The notes beneath the pieces were generated by a model, which saw only the letters and a list, made by a program, of their open reading frames with translations, was not told the DNA's origin and did not search any database. Both the position numbers and the translations under genes were made by a program. Below are positions 7,861 through 14,030 of a DNA stretch of 14,790 nucleotides, piece by piece (positions within the stretch are counted from its first letter, which is position 1; each line of letters opens with the position of its first letter). The stretch comes from JBDSLU01 sp031407765 (lineage in GTDB: Bacteria > Acidobacteriota > Vicinamibacteria > Vicinamibacterales > Vicinamibacteraceae): NCBI GenBank assembly GCA_031407765.1, contig JANOIR010000227.1:1-14790 (forward strand), written 5' to 3'.

Positions 7861-7885
7861 CAGCTGGCGCTAGGCGCGCCAGCTG
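7861..7885. repeat. 10-bp inverted repeat at the edge of the ispG duplication
   Basis: CAGCTGGCGC (7861-7870), loop TAGGC, GCGCCAGCTG (7876-7885) form a perfect 10-bp stem. The right arm is exactly the first ten bases of the downstream repeat copy, and the same ten bases open the upstream copy at 7642-7651. The hairpin therefore marks the duplication boundary and could have taken part in the rearrangement or act in ispG 3' end formation. There is no T-tract. Confidence 0.6.
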
Positions 7886-7919
7886 AGGCCGCGCGGGCTG
7901 CCTGTTCCTCGCCGGCGCC

Positions 7920-9158
7920 TCAGCGACGCACGAAATTCAGGTCGACGTAGTCGTCGACCAGCTTCTGGAAGCCGGCGAACAGCTCCTCGTAGTTGCCCTT
8001 GAGCGTCGTCGCGTGCGCGCCGTCGATGAACACTGGGCAGTTCGGGGCTTCGCCGGTGCCGGGAAGCGAGATGCCGATGTTGGCGGCCTTCGACTCTCCC
8101 GGGCCGTTGACCACGCAGCCCATCACCGCCAGCGTCAGCGTCTCGACGCCGTCGTAGCGGGCCTTCCAGGCCGGCATCTGCTCGCGGAGGTAGTCCTGCA
8201 CGCGCTCGGCCAGCTGCTGGAACGTGGCGCTCGTGGTGCGGCCGCAGCCCGGACACGCGGTGACGCTCGGCGCGAAGCTGCGCAGGCCGTGCGCCTGCAG
8301 CAGCTCGCACGACGCGTAGACCTCTTCGCGCCGATCGCCGCCCGGCTTCGGCGTGAGCGATACGCGGATCGTGTCGCCGATGCCCTCGCTGAGCAGCACG
8401 CCCATCGCCGATGCCGACCACACCAAGCCCTTGATGCCCATGCCGGCTTCGGTCAGCCCGAGGTGCAACGGCTGGCGCGTCTGTCGCGCCAGCTCGCGGT
8501 AGACACCGATCAGGTGCCGCGGCTTGGATAGCTTGCACGACAGGATGATCTGATCCGGCCGCAGCCCGGCCTCGAGCGCGAGCTCGGTCGACTCGAGGGC
8601 CGAGCGCACCATGCACTCGTCGATGATGTCGTCGGACGTGAGGCCGAGGCCCTGGTCGGTGTTCTCCTGCATGCGGCGCATCACCAGCTCCTGATTGAGG
8701 GAGCCGCCGTTGACGCCGATGCGCACTGGCTTGCCCCGGTCGCGCGCGACCTGGCAGATGGTCGTGAACTGCTCGTCGCGGCGCTTGCCCGTCCCGACGT
8801 TCCCCGGATTGATCCGGTACTTGTCGAGCGCCGCGGCGCAGGCCGGATCGCGGGTGAGCAGGAGATGACCGTTGTAGTGGAAGTCGCCGATCAGCGGAGC
8901 GTAGATACCGGCGTCGTGCATCCGCTGGCGGATCTCTGGGACCGCGGCGGCGGCCTCCGGGATGTTCACCGTGATCCGCACCATTTCGGAGCCGGCCTCG
9001 GCGAGCGCGATGCACTGCGTCGCGGTGGTGGCCGCGTCGGTGGTGTCGGTGCTGGTCATCGACTGGACGACCACCGGCGCGCCGCCGCCGACCTGGACGG
9101 CGCCGGGCCCGCTGCCGACGCGGACGCCGACCGTACGATGGACACGAATCACGGACAT
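7920..9158 (-). CDS. ispG: 4-hydroxy-3-methylbut-2-enyl-diphosphate synthase (IspG/GcpE)
   Basis: The 412-residue protein catalyses the penultimate step of the MEP isoprenoid pathway, reductive ring opening of MEcPP to HMBPP using a [4Fe-4S] cluster in the cytoplasm. It has the family opening (R-T-V-G-V-R-V-G, then V-V-V-Q-S-M-T-S-T-D-T near 28-39), a TIM-barrel body with YRINPGNVGTG (114-124) and G-V-N-G-G-S-L (148-154), and L-T-E-A-G at 235-239. The cluster ligands are Cys302 and Cys305 (CPGCGR) and Cys348 (MGCVVNGPGE), with the conserved Glu355 after NGPG. Length is that of the ordinary two-domain bacterial form. It is the last gene of a minus-strand cluster, 60 bases after the PilZ gene, with no separate promoter visible. 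A GGAG about 10 bases before the ATG is a fair ribosome binding site. A fragment of its 3' end is duplicated just downstream. Confidence 0.97.
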   Translation of the reverse strand: MSVIRVHRTVGVRVGSGPGAVQVGGGAPVVVQSMTSTDTTDAATTATQCIALAEAGSEMVRITVNIPEAAAAVPEIRQRMHDAGIYAPLIGDFHYNGHLLLTRDPACAAALDKYRINPGNVGTGKRRDEQFTTICQVARDRGKPVRIGVNGGSLNQELVMRRMQENTDQGLGLTSDDIIDECMVRSALESTELALEAGLRPDQIILSCKLSKPRHLIGVYRELARQTRQPLHLGLTEAGMGIKGLVWSASAMGVLLSEGIGDTIRVSLTPKPGGDRREEVYASCELLQAHGLRSFAPSVTACPGCGRTTSATFQQLAERVQDYLREQMPAWKARYDGVETLTLAVMGCVVNGPGESKAANIGISLPGTGEAPNCPVFIDGAHATTLKGNYEELFAGFQKLVDDYVDLNFVRR

Positions 9159-9218
9159 GGAAGCACGCGCTCCGGCGCGGGCTGCGGCCCGCGGGGATCA
9201 GCGGCCGTCGGCCCCGAT

Positions 9219-9626
9219 CTACCTTCCGTCGGCAAAGACGTCGAGGCCCAGGAAATGCTCGACGATCGCCAGCGTCTCGGCCGGAAGATCGACGAAGGCC
9301 ATGCCGGAGACGTAGGTGACGTCGTCGCAGTCGACCACCGCGCGCGTGTGGACGACGCGGGCGCGGACCGAAATGACGGCGTCGTCGAGGGTGAGACGCA
9401 GGTCATGGATCTGGGTGGGGGACAGCGGCACGCCGGCGATGATCGTGAGGCCGCCAGGGCCGAGCTGCTGGACGGTGACTGCTTCGTCGAGCGCGAGCAG
9501 ATGTCCCTGGAACTCGCGCATGAGGTCGACGCGAGGCGTCTGTCGCCGATCCTCCTCGATGTGGGGCCGCCGATCGCGCGGTGGCTCCGATCCGCCGGTG
9601 TTCGCTTGGTCGGGCTGAGACGCCAA
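9219..9626 (-). CDS. PilZ-domain protein with degenerate c-di-GMP motif
   Basis: The 135-residue protein appears to be a single PilZ-like domain after a charged N-terminal tail of ~25 residues. R28-Q-T-P-R32 fits the RxxxR c-di-GMP motif and is followed by V-D-L. The second motif, normally (D/N)xSxxG, reads Q54-L-G56-P-G-G59, lacking both the Asp/Asn and the Ser, so ligand binding is doubtful. The strand pattern with V-x-A-R-V-V and a late G-M-A-F-V-D-L is PilZ-like. The start is TTG at 9626, chosen because GGAGG (minus strand, 9637-9633) lies 6 bases upstream and no ATG or GTG in frame is better placed. It follows the GNAT gene by 22 bases and precedes ispG by 60. The family assignment rests on weak motifs. 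Confidence 0.68.
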   Translation of the reverse strand: MASQPDQANTGGSEPPRDRRPHIEEDRRQTPRVDLMREFQGHLLALDEAVTVQQLGPGGLTIIAGVPLSPTQIHDLRLTLDDAVISVRARVVHTRAVVDCDDVTYVSGMAFVDLPAETLAIVEHFLGLDVFADGR

Positions 9627-9648
9627 CGTGCACCTCCGGGAAGGAAGG

Positions 9649-10239
9649 CTACCCGCGCACTACCGTGCGCACGCTGCGGTGCGAATCGAGCACCGCAGGA
9701 CCGAGTCGCTTGCTGAGATACACCTTCGACTCGCCGTTGTCGTCGGGATGTCGTTCGAATTTGACCACTTCGAACCCCAGCGTGTCGAGGGTTCCCCGCA
9801 TGTCGAAGAAGCGGTTCTTGGTCTTGACCACGACTTCGTCGAACCCGGCGCCGATCGCCCACACTTCCTGCTGCTCGGTCAGGGCCCGGAAATGGCCCTG
9901 GCCGCGCCAGTCGCGACGGGTCGCGCCAATCCAGCTGTAGAGGACACGCCGGCCGACGAAATCGATGGCGTCGCTGAGCCGCTCGACGAGATCGGCCAGC
10001 TTGGGGTCGGTCTCGTCGAGCCGGATGTCGTGCCCCACCTTGTAGGAGACGGGGACGATCTGGCCGGGGTCGTCCGTGAGGGGCGCCTCGGCCATCAGGA
10101 TGATGTGGTCGCGGTCACAGAGCCGCCTGGTGATCTCGGCGGCGGTCTTGCGCCGGCGGAACTCCCCGAACCACTCCTCGATGTACTGGATCTCGAGGGC
10201 GCCCTCCTCGAGATCGTAGTGGCGGATCAGGTATTCCAC
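9649..10239 (-). CDS. GNAT-family N-acetyltransferase-like protein
   Basis: This 196-residue protein has the GNAT layout. A long first half carries I-V-P-V-S-Y-K-V-G (61-69), the strand before the cofactor site. Residues ~101-128 contain Y-S-W-I-G-A-T-R-R-D-W-R-G-Q-G-H-F-R-A-L, which fits motif A (R-G-x-G pyrophosphate loop and helix) that binds acetyl-CoA. Then come G-F-D-E-V-V-V-K-T-K-N (132-142) and L-D-T-L-G-F-E-V-V (151-159), the usual F/Y-x-x-x-G-F end. The substrate is unknown. The start is GTG 10239, 11 bases after the stop of the RRM gene. No ribosome binding site is seen, so translation may depend on coupling to the gene before it. Confidence 0.72.
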   Translation of the reverse strand: MEYLIRHYDLEEGALEIQYIEEWFGEFRRRKTAAEITRRLCDRDHIILMAEAPLTDDPGQIVPVSYKVGHDIRLDETDPKLADLVERLSDAIDFVGRRVLYSWIGATRRDWRGQGHFRALTEQQEVWAIGAGFDEVVVKTKNRFFDMRGTLDTLGFEVVKFERHPDDNGESKVYLSKRLGPAVLDSHRSVRTVVRG

Positions 10240-10250
10240 GGAGGATGGCG

Positions 10251-10904
10251 TCAGGCGTCGTCGTCCGACGTCTCGGCGGCCGGGTCTGGAGCGCCGTCGG
10301 CCGGGTCGGGAGCGCTGGCGGGCTCCGCGGTGTCCCCGGGACGACTCGTTGCCGGATCGTCGAACTCGATGTCGACGTCCTCGCCGGCCATGTCGGCGAT
10401 GTCCATGACCCTCCCGCCGGCGCGCTCTCGAATCGGGCCACGCGGACCCGGGCGCTCCGGCTTGGCCTTGGCCTTGGCCGGGCGGCGTTCCCGGGAGCCA
10501 GGGCCTCCCCCTGCGCCGCCGGGGCCAGCCGGTGGGCCGAAGCCGCCACCTCCGCCGGGCCCATCGAAGCCGCGCGGGGCCCGGGGCGGGCCGCCCATCG
10601 GCGGGCCCGAGGAGAACGGCCGCGGCGGCCGTGGTCCGCTCATCGGCGGACGGTCCTCGCGGGCCCGCGCCTCGCTGATCGCCAGCGGCCGGCCCTTGAG
10701 GGCTTGGCCGTTGAACCGGCGGATCACTTCCTCGGCCACCGCTCGATCGGTGAACTCGACGAATGCGAACCCGCGCGGGCGCCCGGTCTCACGATCGATG
10801 GGGAGCGCCACCTGCGCGGGGGGGCCGACTTCACTGAAGTGCTGTCGGAGCTCCGCCTCGTTGACGCTGTAATCCAGATTGCCGACGAACAACCGCACGC
10901 TCAC
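10251..10904 (-). CDS. RRM-type RNA-binding protein with long disordered tail
   Basis: Residues 1-80 form one RNA recognition motif. RNP2 is LFVGNL (5-10) and RNP1 is RGFAFVEF (44-51), with F6, F46 and F48 in the RNA-stacking positions. The rest is unusual: a Gly/Pro-rich stretch (~86-140, with M-G-G-P-P and G-P-G-G-G-G-G-F-G-P), a basic patch (R-R-P-A-K-A-K-A-K, 140-148, and on to ~165), and an acidic tail (~168-217, ending D-D-D-A). Total length is 217, against the 80-130 residues usual for bacterial RRM proteins, so the tail is probably disordered. The start is GTG 10904, with GGAGG 11 bases upstream; an in-frame GTG at 10898 is also possible. It is the first gene of the cluster running to ispG. 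Bacterial relatives are often cold- or stress-linked RNA-binding proteins. Confidence 0.9.
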   Translation of the reverse strand: MSVRLFVGNLDYSVNEAELRQHFSEVGPPAQVALPIDRETGRPRGFAFVEFTDRAVAEEVIRRFNGQALKGRPLAISEARAREDRPPMSGPRPPRPFSSGPPMGGPPRAPRGFDGPGGGGGFGPPAGPGGAGGGPGSRERRPAKAKAKPERPGPRGPIRERAGGRVMDIADMAGEDVDIEFDDPATSRPGDTAEPASAPDPADGAPDPAAETSDDDA

Positions 10905-10943
10905 GGAACGCGACGCCTCCAGGGCCAGGGGAATGAGGTCCCC

Positions 10944-10949
10944 ATTCTA
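10944..10949 (-). promoter_or_regulatory. candidate -10 TAGAAT for the RRM-GNAT-PilZ-ispG cluster
   Basis: TAGAAT on the minus strand lies about 40 bases before GTG 10904. Transcription would start near 10937, leaving a ~33-base leader that holds the GGAGG ribosome binding site. No convincing -35 box is present. It is the only consensus-like hexamer I saw in the divergent gap 10905-11054 on this strand. Confidence 0.35.
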
Positions 10950-11042
10950 CACAGTTTGTGGCGAGCCGAGCGCCCCACCCTGCGGATCGACGCCGGCGCC
11001 TGGGCCGGGCCGAGACCGCACCGCCTGGCCGGCCGACCGGGA

Positions 11043-11048
11043 TATCAT
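11043..11048 (+). promoter_or_regulatory. candidate -10 TATCAT giving a leaderless transcript
   Basis: TATCAT is followed by exactly six bases (CCGGAA) and then ATG 11055, the spacing expected if the A of the start codon is the first transcribed base. GGA just before the ATG is too close to be a good ribosome binding site. No -35 box is seen. Confidence 0.42.
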
Positions 11049-11054
11049 CCGGAA

Positions 11055-11546
11055 ATGCCCCTGGTCCCCCTGGATTCCCTTCCCGATGACGCCCGCGTGT
11101 GGGTGTTCGCAGCCGAGCGCCCGCTGGCGCCGACCGAGGCCGACGCGGTGCTCGGCACCGTCGACGGCTTTCTCGGTATCTGGGCGGCGCACGGTCACCC
11201 GCTCCGGTCGGCGCGTGAGCTGCGCGAGTCGCGTTTCCTGATCATCGCCGTCGACGAAGCAGCCGCCGGCGCCTCGGGCTGCTCGATCGACGCCTTGGTG
11301 CGCGAAATCCGCGGCCTCGAAGGCCGGCTCGGCCTGTCGCTGGTCGACCACGGCCCGGTCGTGTTCCGCGATGGCGGCCGCATCCGCCGGGTGCCGCGCG
11401 ACGAGTTCGCGGCGCTGGCGCGCGATGGCCGCGTGACGCCGGACACCGTCGTGTTCGACAACACCATCTCGCGGCTGGCGGCCCTGCGCGGCGGTGGCTG
11501 GGAGCTGCCGGCGTCGGCCTCGTGGCACGGCCGCGCCTTCTTCTGA
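11055..11546 (+). CDS. small conserved protein of unknown function, often labelled 'ABC transporter ATPase'
   Basis: The 163-residue protein begins MPLVPLDSLPDDARVWVFAA and ends WELPASASWHGRAFF. Its fixed points (R-V-W-V-F near the start, W-x-A-H-G at 43-47, A-S-G-C-S-I-D at 73-79 with Cys76, T-V-V-F-D-N at 131-136, and P-A-S-x-S-W-H near the end) match a family I know from Bacteroidota. Members there are commonly mislabelled as ABC transporter ATPases. There is no Walker A or B motif, so that label is not supported here. The invariant Cys in A-S-G-C-S-I-D could be catalytic or metal-binding, but nothing is established. It has no signal or membrane segment. It heads a plus-strand pair, 20 bases before the Tat-exported isomerase-like gene, and is divergent from the RRM gene. 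Confidence 0.8.
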   Translation: MPLVPLDSLPDDARVWVFAAERPLAPTEADAVLGTVDGFLGIWAAHGHPLRSARELRESRFLIIAVDEAAAGASGCSIDALVREIRGLEGRLGLSLVDHGPVVFRDGGRIRRVPRDEFAALARDGRVTPDTVVFDNTISRLAALRGGGWELPASASWHGRAFF

Positions 11547-11566
11547 ACCGGAACCGAGGTCACAAC

Positions 11567-12484
11567 ATGAACGTGACGAGACGCGAGATGCTGGGCACGA
11601 TGCCCGCGGCAGTGGCCGGGGCGTGGACGCTGACCGGGGCCGGCCTGGCGGCGGGAAGACAAGGTGGCGCGAGCCTGGCGCCGGCCAAGGTCGGCGTGCA
11701 GCTCTACACGGTGCGGGATCAGCTGAAGACGCTCGATGCGACGCTGGGGGCGATCAAGGCCGCCGGCTTCGACGAAGTCGAGACGCTGCGCCCGATCCTG
11801 GCCGACCTGCCGCCGCTCCTCAAGAAGCACGGCCTGGCCGCGCCGAGCGGTCACTTCGACGCCGCGCTCGTGCTCGACGTCGGCGAGACGTCCCGCCGCG
11901 GCCTGCCGCCTGGCTACACCTTCGAGACCGCCGTCGCCCAGGCGAAGGCGATCGACATGCGGTACTTCGTCGTCGCCTACCTGATGGGCGAGGATCGCAC
12001 GTCGCTCGACGACTACAAGCGACACGCCGACAAGATGAACGAGGCCGGCCGCCGCTGCCAGGCGGCGGGCCTGCAGTTCTGCTATCACCACCACTCGTTC
12101 GAGTTCGTGAAATACGGCGCCGACAGCGGGTGGGACGTGCTCCTCTCGCGCCTCGACAAGAGCCTGGTCGCCTTCGAGGTCGACGTCTTCTGGCTGGCCG
12201 CGGCGGGGCTCGATCCGGCCGCGACCATTCGCGACCTCGGCTCGCGCGTGAAGCTCGTGCACCTCAAGGATCGCGCCGCCGGTCCGCCCGAGCTCGACGA
12301 GTCGAAGGTCGCCAAGACCACGTTCAAGGAAGTCGGCTCGGGGACGCTCGACTTCCCGGCGATCCTGCGGGCGTGCAAGGACGTCGGCGTGGCCCACTAC
12401 TTCGTCGAGCAGGATCAGGTGCCCGCCGATCCGCTCGCCAGCCTCAAGCAGAGCATCACCTACCTGCGTTCCCTGAAATCCTAG
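11567..12484 (+). CDS. Tat-exported sugar phosphate isomerase/epimerase-like TIM-barrel protein
   Basis: The 305-residue protein belongs to the xylose isomerase-like TIM-barrel (AP endonuclease 2) superfamily. The barrel opens with K-V-G-V-Q-L-Y-T-V-R (41-50). Likely metal ligands lie in V-E-T-L (71-74), H174-H-H-S-F-E179, E204-V-D206 (F-E-V-D-V-F-W), H232-L-K-D235 and the final F-V-E281. The N-terminus carries a twin-arginine signal, TRREMLG (4-10), followed by a hydrophobic stretch and A-L-A-like residues near 28-33, so it should act outside the cytoplasmic membrane. The start at 11567 has GAGG 7 bases upstream; the frame is open to 11522 but that part overlaps the previous gene. Exported members are common in Acidobacteriota and Planctomycetota, where they are linked to sugar or inositol breakdown, but the substrate is unknown. 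The gene ends 8 bases from the convergent OmpA-type gene. Confidence 0.88.
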   Translation: MNVTRREMLGTMPAAVAGAWTLTGAGLAAGRQGGASLAPAKVGVQLYTVRDQLKTLDATLGAIKAAGFDEVETLRPILADLPPLLKKHGLAAPSGHFDAALVLDVGETSRRGLPPGYTFETAVAQAKAIDMRYFVVAYLMGEDRTSLDDYKRHADKMNEAGRRCQAAGLQFCYHHHSFEFVKYGADSGWDVLLSRLDKSLVAFEVDVFWLAAAGLDPAATIRDLGSRVKLVHLKDRAAGPPELDESKVAKTTFKEVGSGTLDFPAILRACKDVGVAHYFVEQDQVPADPLASLKQSITYLRSLKS

Positions 12485-12492
12485 GGAACGCG

Positions 12493-13092
12493 CTATCGAT
12501 TCTCGATCACGAGCGCGACGCGCCGGTTGCGGGCGCGCCCGTCAGGGTTGTCCCTGCCATCGGCGCGGCGGTTCGGTTCGAGCGGTCGATCCTTGCCGTA
12601 GGCGCGGGCGCGGAGCCGATCGCGGGTCACGCCGCCCGCTTCGAGCACCGCGATCACCGCGCGGGCGCGAGCCTCGCTGAGCGCCAGGTTGACCCGACGC
12701 GAGCCGACACCGTCGGCATGGCCTTCGACCGTGACGCGGCGCCCGGCCAGCATCGGCTCGGCGAGCAGCGACGCGATCTCGACGAGCTGCGTCCGTGCCG
12801 GCGCATCGACGTCGGACTTGCCGAAATCGAACAGGTAGACCGTCGGCAGGTAAATGACGACGCCGGCGGCTTCCTCGCGCGCGTCGAGGCCGCGGCTCGT
12901 GAAGACCTTCACCAGATCGGGATTGTTGATCGGAGGCGACTCCGGGCCCGAGACGGCGCGTGCCGGCGGCGGCGGCATGCCGACCGGGGCCGGCGGGGCG
13001 GGAGCAGGCTTCTTTCCTGGTGCGCACCCGGTGAGCCCCACCAACGTGAGCACGACGAGGACGCCGACGCGGACCGCGGAGGATCTGCGCAT
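12493..13092 (-). CDS. OmpA-family peptidoglycan-associated lipoprotein
   Basis: The 199-residue protein has a lipoprotein signal (MRRSSAVRVG, hydrophobic VLVVLTLVGL, lipobox L-T-G-Cys23), so Cys23 should be acylated and the protein held in the outer membrane. A Pro/Ala-rich linker follows (27-55). Residues ~78-199 form an OmpA C-terminal domain: Y-L-F-D-F-G-K-S (86-93), then E-G-H-A-D-G-V-G-S (123-131) with Asp127, and N-L-A-L-S-E-A-R-A (135-143) with Arg142. Asp127 and Arg142 are the residues that grip diaminopimelate in peptidoglycan. It resembles Pal, but no Tol genes are near, so I give no symbol. It has its own perfect TATAAT upstream and is 71 bases downstream of the kinase gene. Confidence 0.92.
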   Translation of the reverse strand: MRRSSAVRVGVLVVLTLVGLTGCAPGKKPAPAPPAPVGMPPPPARAVSGPESPPINNPDLVKVFTSRGLDAREEAAGVVIYLPTVYLFDFGKSDVDAPARTQLVEIASLLAEPMLAGRRVTVEGHADGVGSRRVNLALSEARARAVIAVLEAGGVTRDRLRARAYGKDRPLEPNRRADGRDNPDGRARNRRVALVIENR

Positions 13093-13106
13093 GGGGAGCG
13101 CTCATG

Positions 13107-13112
13107 ATTATA
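13107..13112 (-). promoter_or_regulatory. consensus -10 TATAAT before the OmpA-family lipoprotein gene
   Basis: A perfect TATAAT reads on the minus strand 14 bases before ATG 13092, predicting a leader of only about 7-8 bases. No -35 match lies at 16-18 bases. It suggests the lipoprotein gene is transcribed separately from the phosphatase/kinase pair upstream. No strong ribosome binding site lies between it and the start. Confidence 0.45.
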
Positions 13113-13163
13113 GGCCGCCGTCGAGGTGGCGGGCCGCCCACGCGTCCAGCGTTCGGCTGCCGA

Positions 13164-14030
13164 TCAGAGATAGGCACGCATCGCGGCCTCGGCCGCGTCG
13201 ACGTACGAGCCGCGGAACAGGACCGTGTGGACGAGCAGCGGATAGACCTGCCACAGCCGCGCCCGCGCTTTCCAGCCGGGGGCGAGCGGCGCGCGCGCTT
13301 CGTAGGCGGCGACGACGCGTGGCGACAAGCCGCCGGACAGCGCCAGCATCGCCAGGTCGATCTCGCGATGGCCACCGTAGACCGCCGGGTCGATCAGCAC
13401 CGGCTGGCCCCGGCCGTCCGTGATGACGTTGCCGCTCCAGAGATCGCCGTGCAGGCGAGCCGGCGGCTCGGCGGGGCCGGCGAGCTCGGGCAGGCGCGCG
13501 GCCAGGCGTTCGGCGAGCGCGGTCCAGGCGGCAGGCGCGATCCCGTCGTCGATCGCGCGCCGCACCAGCGGCAGCACGCGCTCCTCGGCGTAGAACGCCG
13601 GCCAGTCGGCGTGGACGCGATTGGACTGCGGCAGCGACCCGATCCAGTTGTCCTCGGCGAGGCCGAACCCCGGCGCGCCGGCGGCATGCAGGGCGGCGAG
13701 GCCGTCGCCGAGCCGATCCTCGGCGTCGAGGGCGGGCGCCGTGCGCGCCATGTGCTCGAGGACGAGGAAGGCGATGGCATCGCCGGGGCCGGACCGGGCG
13801 ATCACCTTCGGGACGCGCAGCGCCCGCGCCTCACCCAGCCAACGCAGCCCGTCAGCCTCGGTGCGGTAGGCGTCGCCGCTGAGGCCGGCCCGGCTCTTGA
13901 CGAACAGCCGCTCCCCGCCAGGCCAGCGCGCCTCATAGGCCTCGTTGATGTCGCCGCCGACGACCCGGGTCAGCGTCGGCTCGCTTCGTCCGAGATGCGC
14001 GGCGATGGCGGCGTTGAGCGCGGCCTTCAT
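13164..14030 (-). CDS. fructosamine/ribulosamine 3-kinase family protein
   Basis: The 288-residue protein belongs to the fructosamine kinase family (APH/kinase-like fold), which phosphorylates the 3-OH of sugars bound to protein amines so that they fall off. V-V-G-G-D-I-N-E-A-Y (23-32) is the family's nucleotide loop and Lys45 (F-V-K) the ATP lysine. LHGDLWSGN (193-201) is the catalytic loop with Asp196 and Asn201, and I-D-P-A-V-Y-G-G-H-R-E-I-D-L-A-M (213-228) carries Asp214, the metal ligand. F-R-G-S-Y near the C-terminus fits the family's final helix. The start at 14030 overlaps the stop of the phosphatase gene as ATGA, so the two are coupled. Bacterial members usually prefer ribulosamines or erythrulosamines over fructosamines, and the partner supports that here. 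An in-frame ATG at 14564 is rejected because it would overlap the whole phosphatase gene. Confidence 0.92.
   Translation of the reverse strand: MKAALNAAIAAHLGRSEPTLTRVVGGDINEAYEARWPGGERLFVKSRAGLSGDAYRTEADGLRWLGEARALRVPKVIARSGPGDAIAFLVLEHMARTAPALDAEDRLGDGLAALHAAGAPGFGLAEDNWIGSLPQSNRVHADWPAFYAEERVLPLVRRAIDDGIAPAAWTALAERLAARLPELAGPAEPPARLHGDLWSGNVITDGRGQPVLIDPAVYGGHREIDLAMLALSGGLSPRVVAAYEARAPLAPGWKARARLWQVYPLLVHTVLFRGSYVDAAEAAMRAYL

Larger units (their letters stand above)
7642..8029. repeat. 154-bp direct repeat pair (7642-7795 and 7876-8029) around an 80-bp spacer
   Basis: The two copies are offset by exactly 234 bases without indels. The inner 94 bases (7702-7795 against 7936-8029) are identical, and all four differences lie at the end away from the ispG coding body. 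The spacer 7796-7875 is not repeated. Such a layout can arise by tandem duplication followed by deletion, by capture of an incoming ispG end through homologous recombination, by loss of an element that had duplicated its target gene's 3' end, or by misassembly. Confidence 0.92.

Noticed and set aside
7642..8029. CRISPR or attachment-site interpretation of the repeated sequence
   Set aside because: Only two copies, 154 bp long, derived from coding sequence, with no cas, integrase or element genes in the window. A lost element cannot be excluded but is not supported.
9628..10872. 414-codon plus-strand frame
   Set aside because: Antisense to the GNAT and RRM genes; its Gly/Pro-rich part is just the complement of the RRM tail.
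11494..13107. 537-codon plus-strand frame
   Set aside because: Runs out of frame through the isomerase-like gene and antisense to the OmpA-family gene; low-complexity Arg-rich translation without motifs.
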